A stretch of 64,000 bases of DNA from Chiridota heheva (lineage: Eukaryota > Echinodermata > Holothuroidea > Apodida > Chiridotidae), in NCBI GenBank assembly GCA_020152595.1, contig JAIGNY010004098.1, positions 237,501 to 301,500 of the forward strand, given 5' to 3'. Below the pieces are notes generated by a model. That model was not told where the DNA came from. It saw nothing but the letters and a program-made list of their open reading frames with translations, and did no database searches. Of the stretch, positions 53,601-64,000 are shown piece by piece (within the stretch, counting starts at the first letter, position 1; each line of letters starts with the position of its first letter). The translations under genes and the position numbers were made by a program.

Positions 53601-56088
53601 CTCCCCATCAAGGCCACCACTGCCCTACTCACCATCTTCAACCACATTTGGTCCTCGCACTCCTTTCCCCCTATCTGGAGGACAGCTATTGTCATCCCTG
53701 TCCTTAAACAGGGGGAAAACGGTACCGACCCCTCCAGCTACTGACCCATCGCCCTCACTTGCTGTCTCTGTAAAATTATGGAAAGGATCATTAATCAGAG
53801 ACTAAACTGGTTCCTTGAGACCAAGAGAATCCTCTCCCCTCACCAAAGCGGCTTTCGAAAACGTCGCAATACCCTAGACCAGTTAATTACGCTCGACACC
53901 GCTATCCGGGAATCCTTTGCAAAAAAGGAACACCTCATTGCCATATTTTTTGACCTCGAGAAAGCTTTTGACACTACTTAACAATACAACATTACCCGCA
54001 AACTTCACACCATCGGCCTCAGAGGCCATCTCCCTATCTTTATTTAAAACTTCCTCTCACCCAGGCATTTCTAAGTTCGTATTGGCCACACCCTCTCCAA
54101 CCCGCACCCCCAAGAAGAGGGCGTCCCCCAAGGCAGCATCCTTTCTCCAACTCTCTTCAAGCTGAGCATTAATGACATTGCAAATAGCCTTGGCCCCAGC
54201 ATCAAACGTACCCACTAGGTGGATGACTTCACCATCTTCTATTCCTCCCCTAGCTTTCCTATTGTTGAAAATAGGCTCCAAATCAGCCTCAACCAGCTGC
54301 AAGTCTGGAGCAACAATAACAGTTTTAAATTCTCCAAAGACAAGGGTCTGTCTGCCTGCACTTTTGTCATTTCAACAACCTCCACCCCAACCTAAACTTT
54401 GTGCTCAATAGTAATCGCATCCCTAAAGTTGACCACACAAAATTCCTGGGTCTAACTCTCGACCCCAAGCTCACTCACAAGCAACACATCACCAACCTGA
54501 AACTAAAATGCAACAGCTTCCTCAACATCCTCCGACTTCTCTCCAACACCACTTGGGGAGTAAACCGCTATGCTCTCCTCCAAATTTTTAGGCTCACCAT
54601 TCGTGCCAAGCTTGACTATGGCAATATTGTCTACTGTGTCGCTCACAACTCATACCTCAACCACATCCAAAATAAAGCCCTCAGGCTTTGTCTAGGTGCC
54701 TACAGGACCTCCCTAATCACCAGCCTTCATGTTAAAGCCAACAAACCCCTCTTTCTACTTATGATGTAGAAAGCTTAGCCTCTCCTATGCTTTTAGAGTC
54801 CTCACCAACACCCAGAACCCTGTTTACAACCTCATTAGGTACCCCAATTTCTCCAACCTCTTTGATAGGACTAAATTCCTATCCCCTTCCTTCAGCTTAC
54901 GCATTAAATCAAACCTCTTCCATCTCGATATCAACCCCACCACTCTCAGCACCTAGTCCTGGCCCACTTTTCCTCCTTGGGCCACCCCCCTCCCTTCTGT
55001 CCACCTAGACCTCTCCACTCATCACAAAACTCAAACCCACCCTAAGCTCTTCATCAATCTCCACAACCAAATCAAAGACCAACTCTCAAATTACACCTCC
55101 ATCTATACTGATGGCTCCAAGGAAGGCAACAAAACAGCTGCTGCTGCCGTCATCCAAGACATCACCCTCAGTAGCAGACCTCCCGACTACTCATACATCT
55201 TTTCAGCCAAAGCTAAGGCTATTCTCCTTGCCCTCAACTTTATTGAGTACTCTCCTCTCAGCCACTTTCTCCGACTCAAAGGCGGTTCTTACTTCTTTAC
55301 TCAATTTTAAATGGGATGACCTCACATGCCACCTCCTCCGCAAACTCCTTTCTCCCACCCTCTGCAGGAAAGTCTTCTTTTCTCCTGGATACCCAGCCAT
55401 GTTGGCATCCCTGGCAATGACAGGGCTGATGCAACCACTAAGTTTGCCCTTAACCTCCTCCCTACCCCTTTTCCCAAAACACTCTCTGACATCAAACCGC
55501 TTGTCGCTTCCCTTGTTCGTGACCGCTGGCAAACCTCAAGGAACTCTTAAATTGATAACAAACTCCATTTCATCCAGCCCACAATTCCGATCAAATCCAC
55601 CATCAACAACCTCTCTCGTATCGACAACGTTCATATTACCAGTCTTGGAATTAGTCACACCCACCTCACTCACTCCCACCTCCTTATTGGCTCCCTTAAG
55701 CCCTCTGTAACAATTGCCACTGCACCCTCACAATCCATCACGTTCTCTTTGCTTGCCCCCTGTACAACCTTCCCAGAGCTTCCCTCGCTCCCCACAACTT
55801 AATTTCTGAGTTCTTCCACAAAAATCCTTCGAATAAAGTTATCTCCTTTCTTCATCATGCTTCCCTCTACAACAATATTTAATTCTCCTCTTCCACCCCT
55901 CTCTACTTTGTTTTTGTTTCACCCATGCACCTCCTCTCTCGATCACAGCTTTCTGACTTTTTGTTTTTGAATTTCTCTCATTCTCCCCGTTTCCTTTTCT
56001 TCCTACCTCTAGAATGATCTGACCTCTCAGGCACAATTTGACCCTCATTGTCGTGGTGCCATTAAGACCTCATCAAACAAACCAGAAA
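50605..56088 (+). mobile_element. LINE copy 3 (same family as copies 1 and 2), near full length but decayed
   Basis: 5' UTR with CTTTTTTTCTAGCTGCC and GTAGTTCCGCGAC as in copy 2. ORF1 starts at 50894 (MTKRLC). The ORF1 knuckle region is at about 51450 (RYGHGK). The endonuclease begins at about 52240 (QWDVRSLKANSEEID, with a changed Asn-Ile). The reverse transcriptase has FFDLEKAFDTT (53947-53980) and VDDFTIFYSS (about 54220), preceded by a stop. RNase H has YTDGSKEGNKTA (about 55106) and SHVGIPGNDRADATT (about 55395). The tail is CATCAAACAAAC, shorter than in copies 1 and 2. Many stops and frameshifts are present. Confidence 0.9.
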
Positions 56089-56104
56089 AAGATGAATTTT
56101 TTCC

Positions 56105-59100
56105 GAAGGAGGAAAAAGCGTGAAGTTTATTGTGAATTCATAGGATGCGTGGATTGGACCAGAGCATGTTGAGGATGTCGGTGAGAACGGATTGAGAGTC
56201 GGAAAAGATGACGAAGCGGGGGCGGAAGGAAAGTTCAACAAAGTTTAAGGCCAGGAGGATGGCCTTGACTTCAGCAGAGTAGAGAGGCTCCATTGGGCAA
56301 CCATGAGAGGGCGAGGCCAGGACAGGCAGTGATGGCGGTGGTGGCAGAGGAGCCTTCCCGTGTGGAGCCATCGGTGAAGAGGAAAGAGAAGTCGTAGAAA
56401 TGTCTACTGAGTTGGCAGTATTTGGAGCGAAAGAAGATTGGGTTGTGGAGGAAAGGCCAAGGAAAATCTTGGGGGGATTGATAACCCAGGTGGGTGTGGG
56501 AGGGATAGTGTGCCTGGTAATCGAGAAAACATTGATGTTGGCTTTGGTGAAGTGAGAGTGCACCCGGATCCCGAAAGGTGGGGGATGCGTTTGTTGAGGT
56601 TCGTGAAGGAGGAAGAGCGATAGGAAAGGAAACAAGGGTTCCGCGAGTGGTGAGGATATGAAGAGCAAAGAAAAGGCCGGTCCTGGTGCACTTGAGGTCA
56701 AAGGGGAGTTTATTAGCCTCTACCTGGTGATGGGGGTGGGGTGGTGCCAAGGCAGAGCCTTTAGGGTAGTATTTTTAGTAACCTCGAGGTGCTTTAAGTA
56801 AAGTTTGCGGGCAGAGGCATAGATACAGCTGAAGGGAGTGGTATAAGGTGAGCAGGGTGGAGGAGATAGGAGAGCTTAGAATCAAGAGCGATTTCGAGGA
56901 AGTGAGAACCGTCTTTGCTGGGGATAATGGAATCTTAGAGACTGAGGCTGGGACGAACAAAGAAGGAGTTGCTGTTGTGGAAGTGGATGAGAGCAGTTTT
57001 GTCTTTTAAGAAGTTGAAGCCGTTGAAGTCGCTCCAGTGAGCTGAAGTTGTCCAGGCAGCATTGCGGGTTATTTTGGATAGCTTGGAAGCATGGGAAGGA
57101 TGAGATGAGAGCAAAATCGTTTACATAGAGGGAGCAATTGATGTTAGGGGGAGACCCTTGGTGATGCTGTTGATTTTGAGGATGAAGAGAGTGGGGAACC
57201 CTGGGGGACACCCAAGTGGTGGGGGTACCTTTGGGAGTAGGGGTTACTGATGCGTACCCTGAAATGGCAGGTATGGAGGAAGTTCTGGATGAAGGTGGGG
57301 AGGGGATCTCTGAGGCCAGAGGAGTGGAGGTCCTTGAGGATACCGTACCTCCAGGTGGGGTCAAAGGCCTTCTCGAAGAAGATAGAGATGGCATGGTGAT
57401 TTCTAACGAAGGCTTCACATACATAGGTGTCAAGTTTTAGGACATGGTTCAGGCAGTTCCGGTTTTTCCTAAAACCATTTTCAGAGGGAGATAGGATGGG
57501 AGTTCTTCTCAAGGTACCAGCTGAGTCTGTAGTTGACCATACAGTATGTTCCATAATCTTGCAGAGGCAGGAAGTGAGAGCGATGGGCTGGTAGTTAGTG
57601 GGAATAGACCCGTCTTTGTTAGGCTTGGGGATGGGGGTGATGATGGCCTCCCTCTAAGTAATGGGGAAAGATTTGGAGGACAATATGTGATTATAATTTT
57701 AAGGAAGATGTCAAGGGAAGTTCTGGGGAGGTTTTTGAGGAGAAGGACCTGGATTAATTGAGGGCGGAGGAGAGCTCGGAGTAGAAGCAACCTTCCCTCC
57801 TGATTGTTTGACTGTAAGTTGAGAAAGTTCTTCTCAGCCTCGATTTTCTGGTTACGGAAGGAGTGGGAAAGACTTTCCCTTGAGGTTTTGGTAAAAGTGG
57901 ATGCTAGGCAGTCGGAGATATCTTTGAGGTCGGTGATTTTGGTGGCGTTATGGGTTGAGATAAGGGATACTGTTTGAAGAGCTTTTCCCTTTGAAGTTAC
58001 AGATCCTGTTCCAGACCTTTGAGGGGGTGGTATGGAGATCCAAGGATGAAACAAAGGTTTCCCAGGAGATCGTTTTGCTGAGTTTGATAATCCTCTTGGC
58101 CTTGGCTCTAAGAATGCAAAAGTTATCCAGGTTTTGGGGAGAGGGGTGGGTTTTGACGAGACGGAGGCTTTGTTCTCGAGTGAGATTGCTTTTTTTGCAG
58201 TCAGTGGTGAACCAGGGCTTGAAGTTCTGTGGGGTAAAGGTGAAAGTGGGGATAGAGAAGCAAGTGAAGAGAGAGACGGGATTGTTGAAGAGAAGAATGT
58301 CATTGGTGATGGAGATATTACAAAGAGTGGAATAAAAGACCCCAGTCTGCATGCTGGAATCTCCAGTTTTTAGGGAAAGGGTGTGTCGAGGGGGAAAGGG
58401 AGGAGATAAGGATGGGCAAATGGTCGCTCCCACAGAGCGAAATCTGAGAAATCGACTAAGAGGGAGGGGTCGCAGATGGAGAGGTCGAGGCTGGTAGAAG
58501 TGCCAGTACCTGGGTATAAATAGGTGGAGGAGCTGTCCTTAAGGAGGCAAAGGTTGTGGTGAATAAGGTTTTTGATGTGTTTTCCTCTGGCAGTCAAGGG
58601 AGAGGAGCCCCATAGGGGGTTATGAGTGTTGAAGTCACCTATTAGGATGAAGGGTTTAGGGAGATGAGGTCATCAAGGTCAGAGGTGGGGAAGAGGGGAG
58701 TTGGGGGATGTAAAGGTTACAGAAAGTGATGGTTTTGTGTAAGGTCACGAGACGGCATGTGGCTTGGAGGTTGAATTGGATGGGGCTTAAAAAAACGTAA
58801 TTTCTTGACATAAATGGAAGAGCCGTCGGAGGATCTTCTGGCGTTCTGGGAGATGAAATGGGATCCTGTGTACCCCAGAATGGGGCTAGAGTCAGGAGAG
58901 GATAGAAAGGTTTCTTGAAGGCAGACAATGCTGGGGTTGAATGAGGAGATCAGGAGTTCGTTCTTCAAAGTTGGCGGAGAGACCGCGACAATTCCATTGT
59001 ATGTCTTAAAGAGTAGTTTGGAAGGAGAGGCCCCTGAGGGGGACTCGAGTCTGGTGGGGGCTGTCTGACCTCCATGTCTTGAAAAGGGTTGTGATCTATG

Positions 59101-59800
59101 AAAGGATTGTGATCTATGAAAGGGTTGTGATCTATGAAAGGGTTGTGATCTATAAAAGGGGTGTGATCTATGAAAGGGGTGTGATCTATGAAAGGGGTGT
59201 GATCGATGAAAGGGGTGTGATCTATGAAAGGGGTGTGATCTATGAAAGGGGAGTGATCTATGAAAGGGGTGTGATCTATGAAAGGGGTGTGATCTATGAA
59301 AGGGGTGTGATCTATGAAAGGGGTGTGATCTATGAGAGGGGTGTGATCTATGAAAGGATGTGATCTATGAAAGGATTGTGATCTATGAAAGGGATGTGAT
59401 CTATGAAAGGGGTGTGATCTATGAAACAGGTGTGATCTATGAAAGGGATGTGATCTATGAAAGGGGTGTAATCTATGAAAGGGGTGGCTATAGAGGAAGA
59501 AAGTTTGTTTGGGGGGGTTCCCTTCATCGTTGTGAGATGATTTGGGAGGATTTGGGTTTTTTGGTTGGTAGTGGGGGTTTTTGTTAGTGTTGGGCTGGGT
59601 TTTTCGGCCTGAATGATGAGGGGTAGGAGGTAAAATTGAGGAAGGTTGAGGTGGTGTTTGACGGTTGATCCCTGGGTGTTCTGGGGGTTGCCTTTTGACA
59701 TTTGTTGATTTGAGGTGAACTGATTGGGTGAGATCAGGGATGCTTGTTGGTGAAGTTCTTTTCCCCGGGATGAGGGAGGGAAGCAGCATTTACTGGGCTA
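56105..59800 (-). mobile_element. Antisense LINE of a second I-group-like family, 3' part split off
   Basis: Read from 59800 downward. The ORF1 C-terminal part contains a hexapeptide array (59083-59490). The endonuclease begins at about 59000 (MELSRSLRQL frame; FNPSIVCLQETFL at about 58930) and continues with LSICDPSLLVDF (about 58465). The reverse transcriptase has GFRKNRNCLNHVLKLDT (about 57480), FFEKAFDPTWRYGIL (about 57370) and LYVNDFALIS (about 57125). RNase H has LFTDGSTREGS (about 56370) and FVIFSDSQSVLTDIL (about 56190). The FFDLEKAFD motif has lost two residues and the DD motif reads VND, so it is dead. The missing RNase H end is at 50506-50604. Confidence 0.87.
59083..59490 (-). repeat. 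18-bp tandem repeat inside LINE ORF1, about 22 copies
   Basis: The plus-strand unit is GTGATCTATGAAAGGGGT (18 bp). In the LINE sense direction it encodes FIDHTP repeats. The period is a multiple of three, so the ORF1 frame passes through almost uninterrupted (one 17-bp copy near 59355 shifts it to an FHRSHP phase). Confidence 0.93.
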
Positions 59801-60297
59801 CTTTTCATTCCGTAAAAATCGTCTGACGAGCTCTCCAAAGTACAGTCAAAGTTCAAAATACTGCTATCGGGGCTATGACATTTTAGCGGAAGTAATATGT
59901 TTTCGATTATTTGAGGAAATAAATTGAGATAATACAGTACAATTATATAGGGCTTAACCGAAACTCAATTTATAGGGGCACATATTATTACAGTCAATGG
60001 GAGAAAGCACGATTTTTTGTAATTTTAACCAAAATTGTACACACAGTATCTCAACTAAAACTCCAAAAAAACTAATTTTTGTTGGTTTTGTCATGATATA
60101 TCAGCACCCTGGAATGGCTGAAAATGAGGTGATTTTGTGGAAAAAATTAGGCCTTATACATTACGCTATGAAAGTACCTAGGACTATTACGCAGAAATGA
60201 TATTTTCACGTAAACTATCATAGCGTGACGGACTGCAAAGAGACTGTTTTTCATAGTTTTTAGCCATCCCCGGGTGCAAAATTTAGTTTTTTTGGTG
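59801..60297. other. No gene recognised
   Basis: AT-rich spacer between the 5' part of the antisense LINE and a short array. No open frame with coding character and no repeat found. Confidence 0.5.
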
Positions 60298-60441
60298 AAA
60301 TAGCCTGACAAATGGGATAATAGTCTGACAAATGGGATAATAGTCTGACAAATGGGATAATAGTCTGACAAATGGGATAATAGTCTGACAAATGGGATAA
60401 TAGTCTGACAAATGGGATAATAGTCTGACAAATTGGATAAT
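60298..60441. repeat. 20-bp minisatellite, seven copies
   Basis: TAGTCTGACAAATGGGATAA repeats with almost no changes. The first copy starts TAGCCTG and the last has ATTGG. Its high homogeneity suggests recent expansion. Confidence 0.95.
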
Positions 60442-61507
60442 AATTATATTTCTGGGAGTTTTCAGCTGGGGACTGAAGCATGTGTAATTTTTTTTAAATC
60501 ACCTAAAATCATGTTTTGGTTCCATTGACTCTAACACTAAGTGCTCCTATTTCTTGGTGTTTTACTTATTTCTTTACGCACAATTTTTATACTAAAACTA
60601 TATAATAAAATTATTATGAACCAAAACATCAATGATGTTGAAGCTCAACAATATTTTGATGTGGCATACAAATGATTACTTTTAACTTACCAAATTACCT
60701 TTCCAATTGGCTGACGGGAGTATAATAACACATTACATCATTAACAGGAATCAACATGAATATCATACCCCATGGCAGATATCCTGCATATGGTGACCTG
60801 TTACCTTGACCCAGTAAGAGATTTTCAATTCAACCATGAAATTGCAATTCCCTGTTTGTATGAAGTCTTGCCATTTTAGGCGGCCACCGGTATATGTTTA
60901 CAAGGAAGGTCCTCGAGACGCATACACTGTACAGTGAAATTTATGTCACGTTGGGCCAGAGCTTCCACACGGTTAGGCCTATTCCCAGGGTACCAACTAC
61001 TCAGAGCAGTTCAACCTATCTCATACCCCCCACAAAGCTCCTGAAACTAGAGCAAAACATTGGGGCAAGGAGTTATGATGCATGTCTGCATAGGCCTACT
61101 TACTATAAAGTACACAAGCAATCAAATTGACCCAACTTAAGTTTCCTTCCAGGTCCCAAACAATGAAAACATGAATGGAACGCACCTTTCGGAAAAACAT
61201 AACAAATTAGAAAACCCACCCAGCGAAAAGATTTGGGGATGGAAGAAAATGCTATACACAAAAAAGTATTTGTTACGGAAGGGCAAGTATTGTAAATGCA
61301 AATTATTGGTGAGCATTCTCATATTTTCTTTTTCCTACCGGAGCTGTACAATTCTCAATCAGGGTGTGACCTCTGGTACTCGTGTGAAATCGGGGAAAAT
61401 AAAGTTTTAAAAAAAATGTCTTTTCCAGCTTTTATATCATTTTGTGTCTTAGTTCATATTAAACCAGAAACATCAGTAATATCATGCAAATTCACAGTAA
61501 ATCACAC
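60442..61507. other. No gene recognised
   Basis: AT-rich sequence. Open frames of up to about 80 codons (for example at 61171-61410) have no recognisable domain and look like chance. AATAAAG occurs at about 61398. Confidence 0.4.
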
Positions 61508-61673
61508 CAGGGCCGTAGCTAACACAAAATTGTTGAGAAACATGGTGCATTGTGGATCTGGAGGGGGAGAAGGGGGGGGAGGCAAATGCCTTCTGTTCCC
61601 ATGTAATGCATATAAATTCACAATCTGCAAAAAATCTTCCCCCCCTCCCTCCCTCCTGCTAACTACAGCCCTG
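61508..61673. mobile_element. hAT-like MITE with perfect 8-bp target duplication
   Basis: The element begins CAGGGCCGTAGCTAAC and ends GCTAACTACAGCCCTG, imperfect terminal inverted repeats starting with CAG. It is flanked on both sides by the identical octamer AATCACAC (61500-61507 and 61674-61681). CAGGG-type ends with an 8-bp duplication are typical of the hAT superfamily. It is 166 bp long with no coding capacity, and has a G-rich left and C-rich right interior that can pair. Confidence 0.85.
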
Positions 61674-61681
61674 AATCACAC

Positions 61682-62073
61682 AGTAATGGCCACTTCATCA
61701 TAGTGTTAGCGAGGAACTTCCACACAAGTTATCTCCTTGGCCATGAAAGTTTTTTGTGAAAATTTCTCCGCTAGAAATCAGGTCGAATGATGACCTACTG
61801 CCAAGTGTGAATCACTATATATAGCACATAATTACAATACACTGCACATCTGTGCTGGAAAAAAACGCTTTACTACTGCTCTTCTTCAAAAGTTTTGAAA
61901 CAAACAATTGTTGTTATTTCAGATTTGCCTTTTGAACCATTTAAAAATGTACAGTATTTAGGTGACACCATCATCATGTATCATGAATATATAACCATCC
62001 ATAACAAAACCTTTACAAAGTTTTCAGACTAATCATTACGTCATAAAATTGTTTTGTATGAGCGGTAAACATA
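61682..62073. other. No gene recognised
   Basis: AT-rich spacer. Nothing recognised. Confidence 0.5.
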
Positions 62074-62225
62074 AGACTTTCTTTCAAAACTCCACGGGTC
62101 CGGTGAAGACACTTTCTTTCATAACTCCACATGGTTCGGTGAAGACAGCTTCTTTCAAAACTCCACATGGTGCAGTAAAGACAATTTCTTTCATAACTCC
62201 ACGTGGTCCGGTGAAGACAGTTTCC
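62074..62225. repeat. 36-bp tandem repeat, four copies
   Basis: The unit contains TTTCTTTCAAAACTCCACRTG and GTCCGGTGAAGACA. The 36-bp period keeps frames open on both strands for about 70 codons, but no coding evidence exists. Confidence 0.88.
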
Positions 62226-62674
62226 CACTCAGGACATACGACCACGCCTTTTTCACTTTGAATCCCATATTTCGATAGAAAACATTGTGAATTAAAATTT
62301 AAAAGAAAGTTTTTTCTTTCTTTTGTATGGTAAATGTTGGTATCTTAGCCTGATTACCGCCACTATTGACTTCCCCCTGTGGTGTAGGCACAGGGGTGGG
62401 GAATGGGGACCCCTTCTTTTTTAAGGAAATTTTCAAGAATTGGGATAATCTTTGTTTTTTTTAAACAAAATTGCCCCCAGAAGTGAGCTAAATTTGAACA
62501 CTTCATCTTGGTAGGAAAGTCTAGAACCTTCTCGGACTCCCTTACTTTTTTAATTCTGGCTATGCCACTGCCGCCCCCCCCTCCTACCCCTGCCAATAAT
62601 GCCAATCCCCTCTTCCCCCTCACACTTTCGGTCCAAAATAAATCAAGTTTTATTTTATCTTGACATTGAAAAGG
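62226..62674. other. No gene recognised; transposon-like terminus
   Basis: At about 62557-62574 the sequence TTCTGGCTATGCCACTG is the reverse of the CAGTGGCGTAGCCAGG type end also seen at 15702. A C-rich tract follows. The partner end was not found, so it may be a remnant. Confidence 0.35.
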
Positions 62675-63598
62675 CATTATGTAAAGAAATGCAACTACTT
62701 ATCGTTCACTTTTGTTAAAAAAGCTCTAAAAAAAAGGTTGAATAAAAATTTGCTGATTTTAAGATGACACATAGATACTGCACATAATGTTTTTCCACCC
62801 GTTAGTACAATGAAGAAGCCCAGAGTACAAATGCGCAGGCGTGACATTCGACAAAAGTTTGAAAACAAACTATCCATGGATTTAACTTTGGCAAAGTTCT
62901 TCTGTTAAAAGGCCACTAATGAACATTTTTTTTCCTTCAGGGAACTAAATGAAGAGGGTGAAATCCCACCAGACTATCTATCTACAAAGGAAGTGAAGTT
63001 ATCGCATTTTAGAAAATACATTTTGCTTAAGTGTGACTCGAATTGGAAACACGATATCTGCAACAACCTACTGTACGTACACAAATAAATGTCCCAGTGA
63101 TAACATACATGTACATGGGTTGTAACAGTCATTGTCACAACCCACGTACACGTATGTTATTACTGGGACATTTGTGTTGTGTACGTAGGTTGTTGCAGAT
63201 ATCGTGTTTCCGGCTAGACTCACACTTAAAAACCCATATTTTCCTAAATGCGATAAACTTGCGTTCTTCCCACACAGTGCGATGGGTTTTCACCTCTTCT
63301 ATGAGTTAGCTGTGGAACAGTTTTTAATCAACAACTTTTAAGAGGAGAATTTTAGCTGGGTATTTTCCACCGATAATTTGTTAGTCGCCATGTTTCAAAA
63401 CTTTTGACGAGTGTCACGCCTGCACATTTGTACTCGGGGCTTCTTCATTATACTAATAGGTGGAGAAAAAAATTATGTGTGCGGTATCTATGTCACATGT
63501 CGTCTTTAAAATCAGCAAATAATTATTCGGCCTTTTTCTGTTTTTGAGCATTTTTAAAGAAAGTGAACGATAAGTAGTTGCATTTCTTTGCATAATTC
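62675..63598. repeat. Imperfect palindrome of about 920 bp (two arms of about 450 bp)
   Basis: The left arm outer end ATTATGTAAAGAAATGCAAC and the right arm outer end GTTGCATTTCTTTGCATAAT are reverse complements with one mismatch. Further pairs are AAACACGATATCTGCAACAA with TTGTTGCAGATATCGTGTTT, and AATGAAGAAGCCC with GGGCTTCTTCATT. The centre is near 63128 (GGGTTGT...ACAACCC). The arms differ by substitutions and indels in the middle. It may be a foldback-type element or an inverted duplication. Confidence 0.88.
62935..63088 (+). other. Exon-like short open frame in the left arm of the palindrome
   Basis: After TTTTTCCTTCAG, a good 3' splice site ending at 62940, a frame of about 48 codons runs GELNEEGEIPPDYLS and later KCDSNWKHDICNNLLYVHK to a stop. 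The mirrored arm on the minus strand retains a similar KCESSRKHDICNNL piece. I recognise no domain. It could be a decayed exon captured by the inverted repeat, or chance. Confidence 0.25.
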
Positions 63599-64000
63599 AA
63601 ATCATTCTTTTACTTGTACATTATTTACATGATCTGACAAAAATCTAAATAGGACATCGCTTAGAAATTGCAAACACCATTGCAATTATTATCAGGCGGT
63701 AGTCACATGACTATCATTTTTTAACTTTGACATCCTCAATACAAACAGAGAGCATGACGTCATTCCCCCTATACTACTTATAGGCCGAAGGCCGAGAGTC
63801 AAAACTTCTACACCCCAGTGCGTGATACATTTTGGTTCGTCCTCCACCCATGTTGGTTCCAAGTGGGGGCAGTAGATATGTCGGTACATTAAAAATTGGT
63901 GTCGATAAAAAATAGACAAACTGCAAATTTGACCTAAAAAATAACAATTGGAATTTGTTACTTTAAAAAATCAATTATATTTATATTAGTTTTAATCATA
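63599..64000. other. No gene recognised
   Basis: AT-rich sequence with a small TAGGCCGAAGGCCG palindrome near 63781. No coding or RNA feature. Confidence 0.45.

Noticed and set aside
62049..62261. 70-codon frame with STGPVKT-like repeats
   Set aside because: Comes from a 36-bp tandem repeat; both strands are open and no domain or splice context exists.

Overview
This is a eukaryotic window, almost certainly from a marine invertebrate. The evidence is spliced genes with GT/AG introns, non-LTR retrotransposons with endonuclease, reverse transcriptase and RNase H domains, Gypsy-type remnants, hAT-like and piggyBac-like miniature transposons, and an exceptional load of tandem repeats. The frequent AGGCCTA/CCTAACGTTAG words near the left end and in the 49-50 kb array recall echinoderm or hemichordate genomes. 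That taxonomic guess is an inference with modest confidence.

Only two host genes can be supported. The first is a five-coding-exon gene on the + strand (7915-28745) for an ANGEL1/2-type member of the CCR4/Nocturnin endonuclease-exonuclease-phosphatase (EEP) family. All exon phases agree and the predicted protein has 613 residues. The second is a sulfotransferase on the - strand (46371-45106), resembling heparan sulfate 3-O-sulfotransferases. It has 421 residues in one coding exon, with a 3' splice site 4 bases upstream of its ATG.

Layout: 1-680 has no recognisable gene. 690-4950 is a mosaic of decayed Gypsy retrotransposon pieces on both strands, cut by three minisatellites and a TIR element of about 1 kb. 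6290-7400 holds tandem units of a dispersed repeat of about 300 bp. 7915-28745 is the ANGEL gene. Its introns hold a 42-bp minisatellite that repeats the splice donor (intron 1), two abutting arrays of 1.8 and 2.7 kb (intron 2), a piggyBac-like element plus 20-bp and 23-bp arrays (intron 3), and a decayed LINE plus a 32-bp array (intron 4). 30.2-36.1 kb is nearly all satellite (19-bp and 32-bp units). 36.56-42.09 kb is a LINE with an 11-bp target-site duplication. 43.4-45.0 kb is a 40-bp array just 3' of the sulfotransferase. 47.0-50.5 kb is a dispersed repeat followed by two arrays. 50.6-56.09 kb is a third LINE copy, inserted into an antisense LINE of another family (59.8-56.1 kb, with its remainder at about 50.6-50.5 kb). 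59.8-64 kb has no clear gene but holds small arrays, a hAT-like MITE with a perfect 8-bp target duplication, and an imperfect palindrome of about 920 bp.

Adding the array spans gives roughly 21-22 kb, about a third of the window. Most long open frames in the window are by-products of these arrays and are not genes. No bacterial operon, CRISPR array, rRNA or convincing tRNA was seen.
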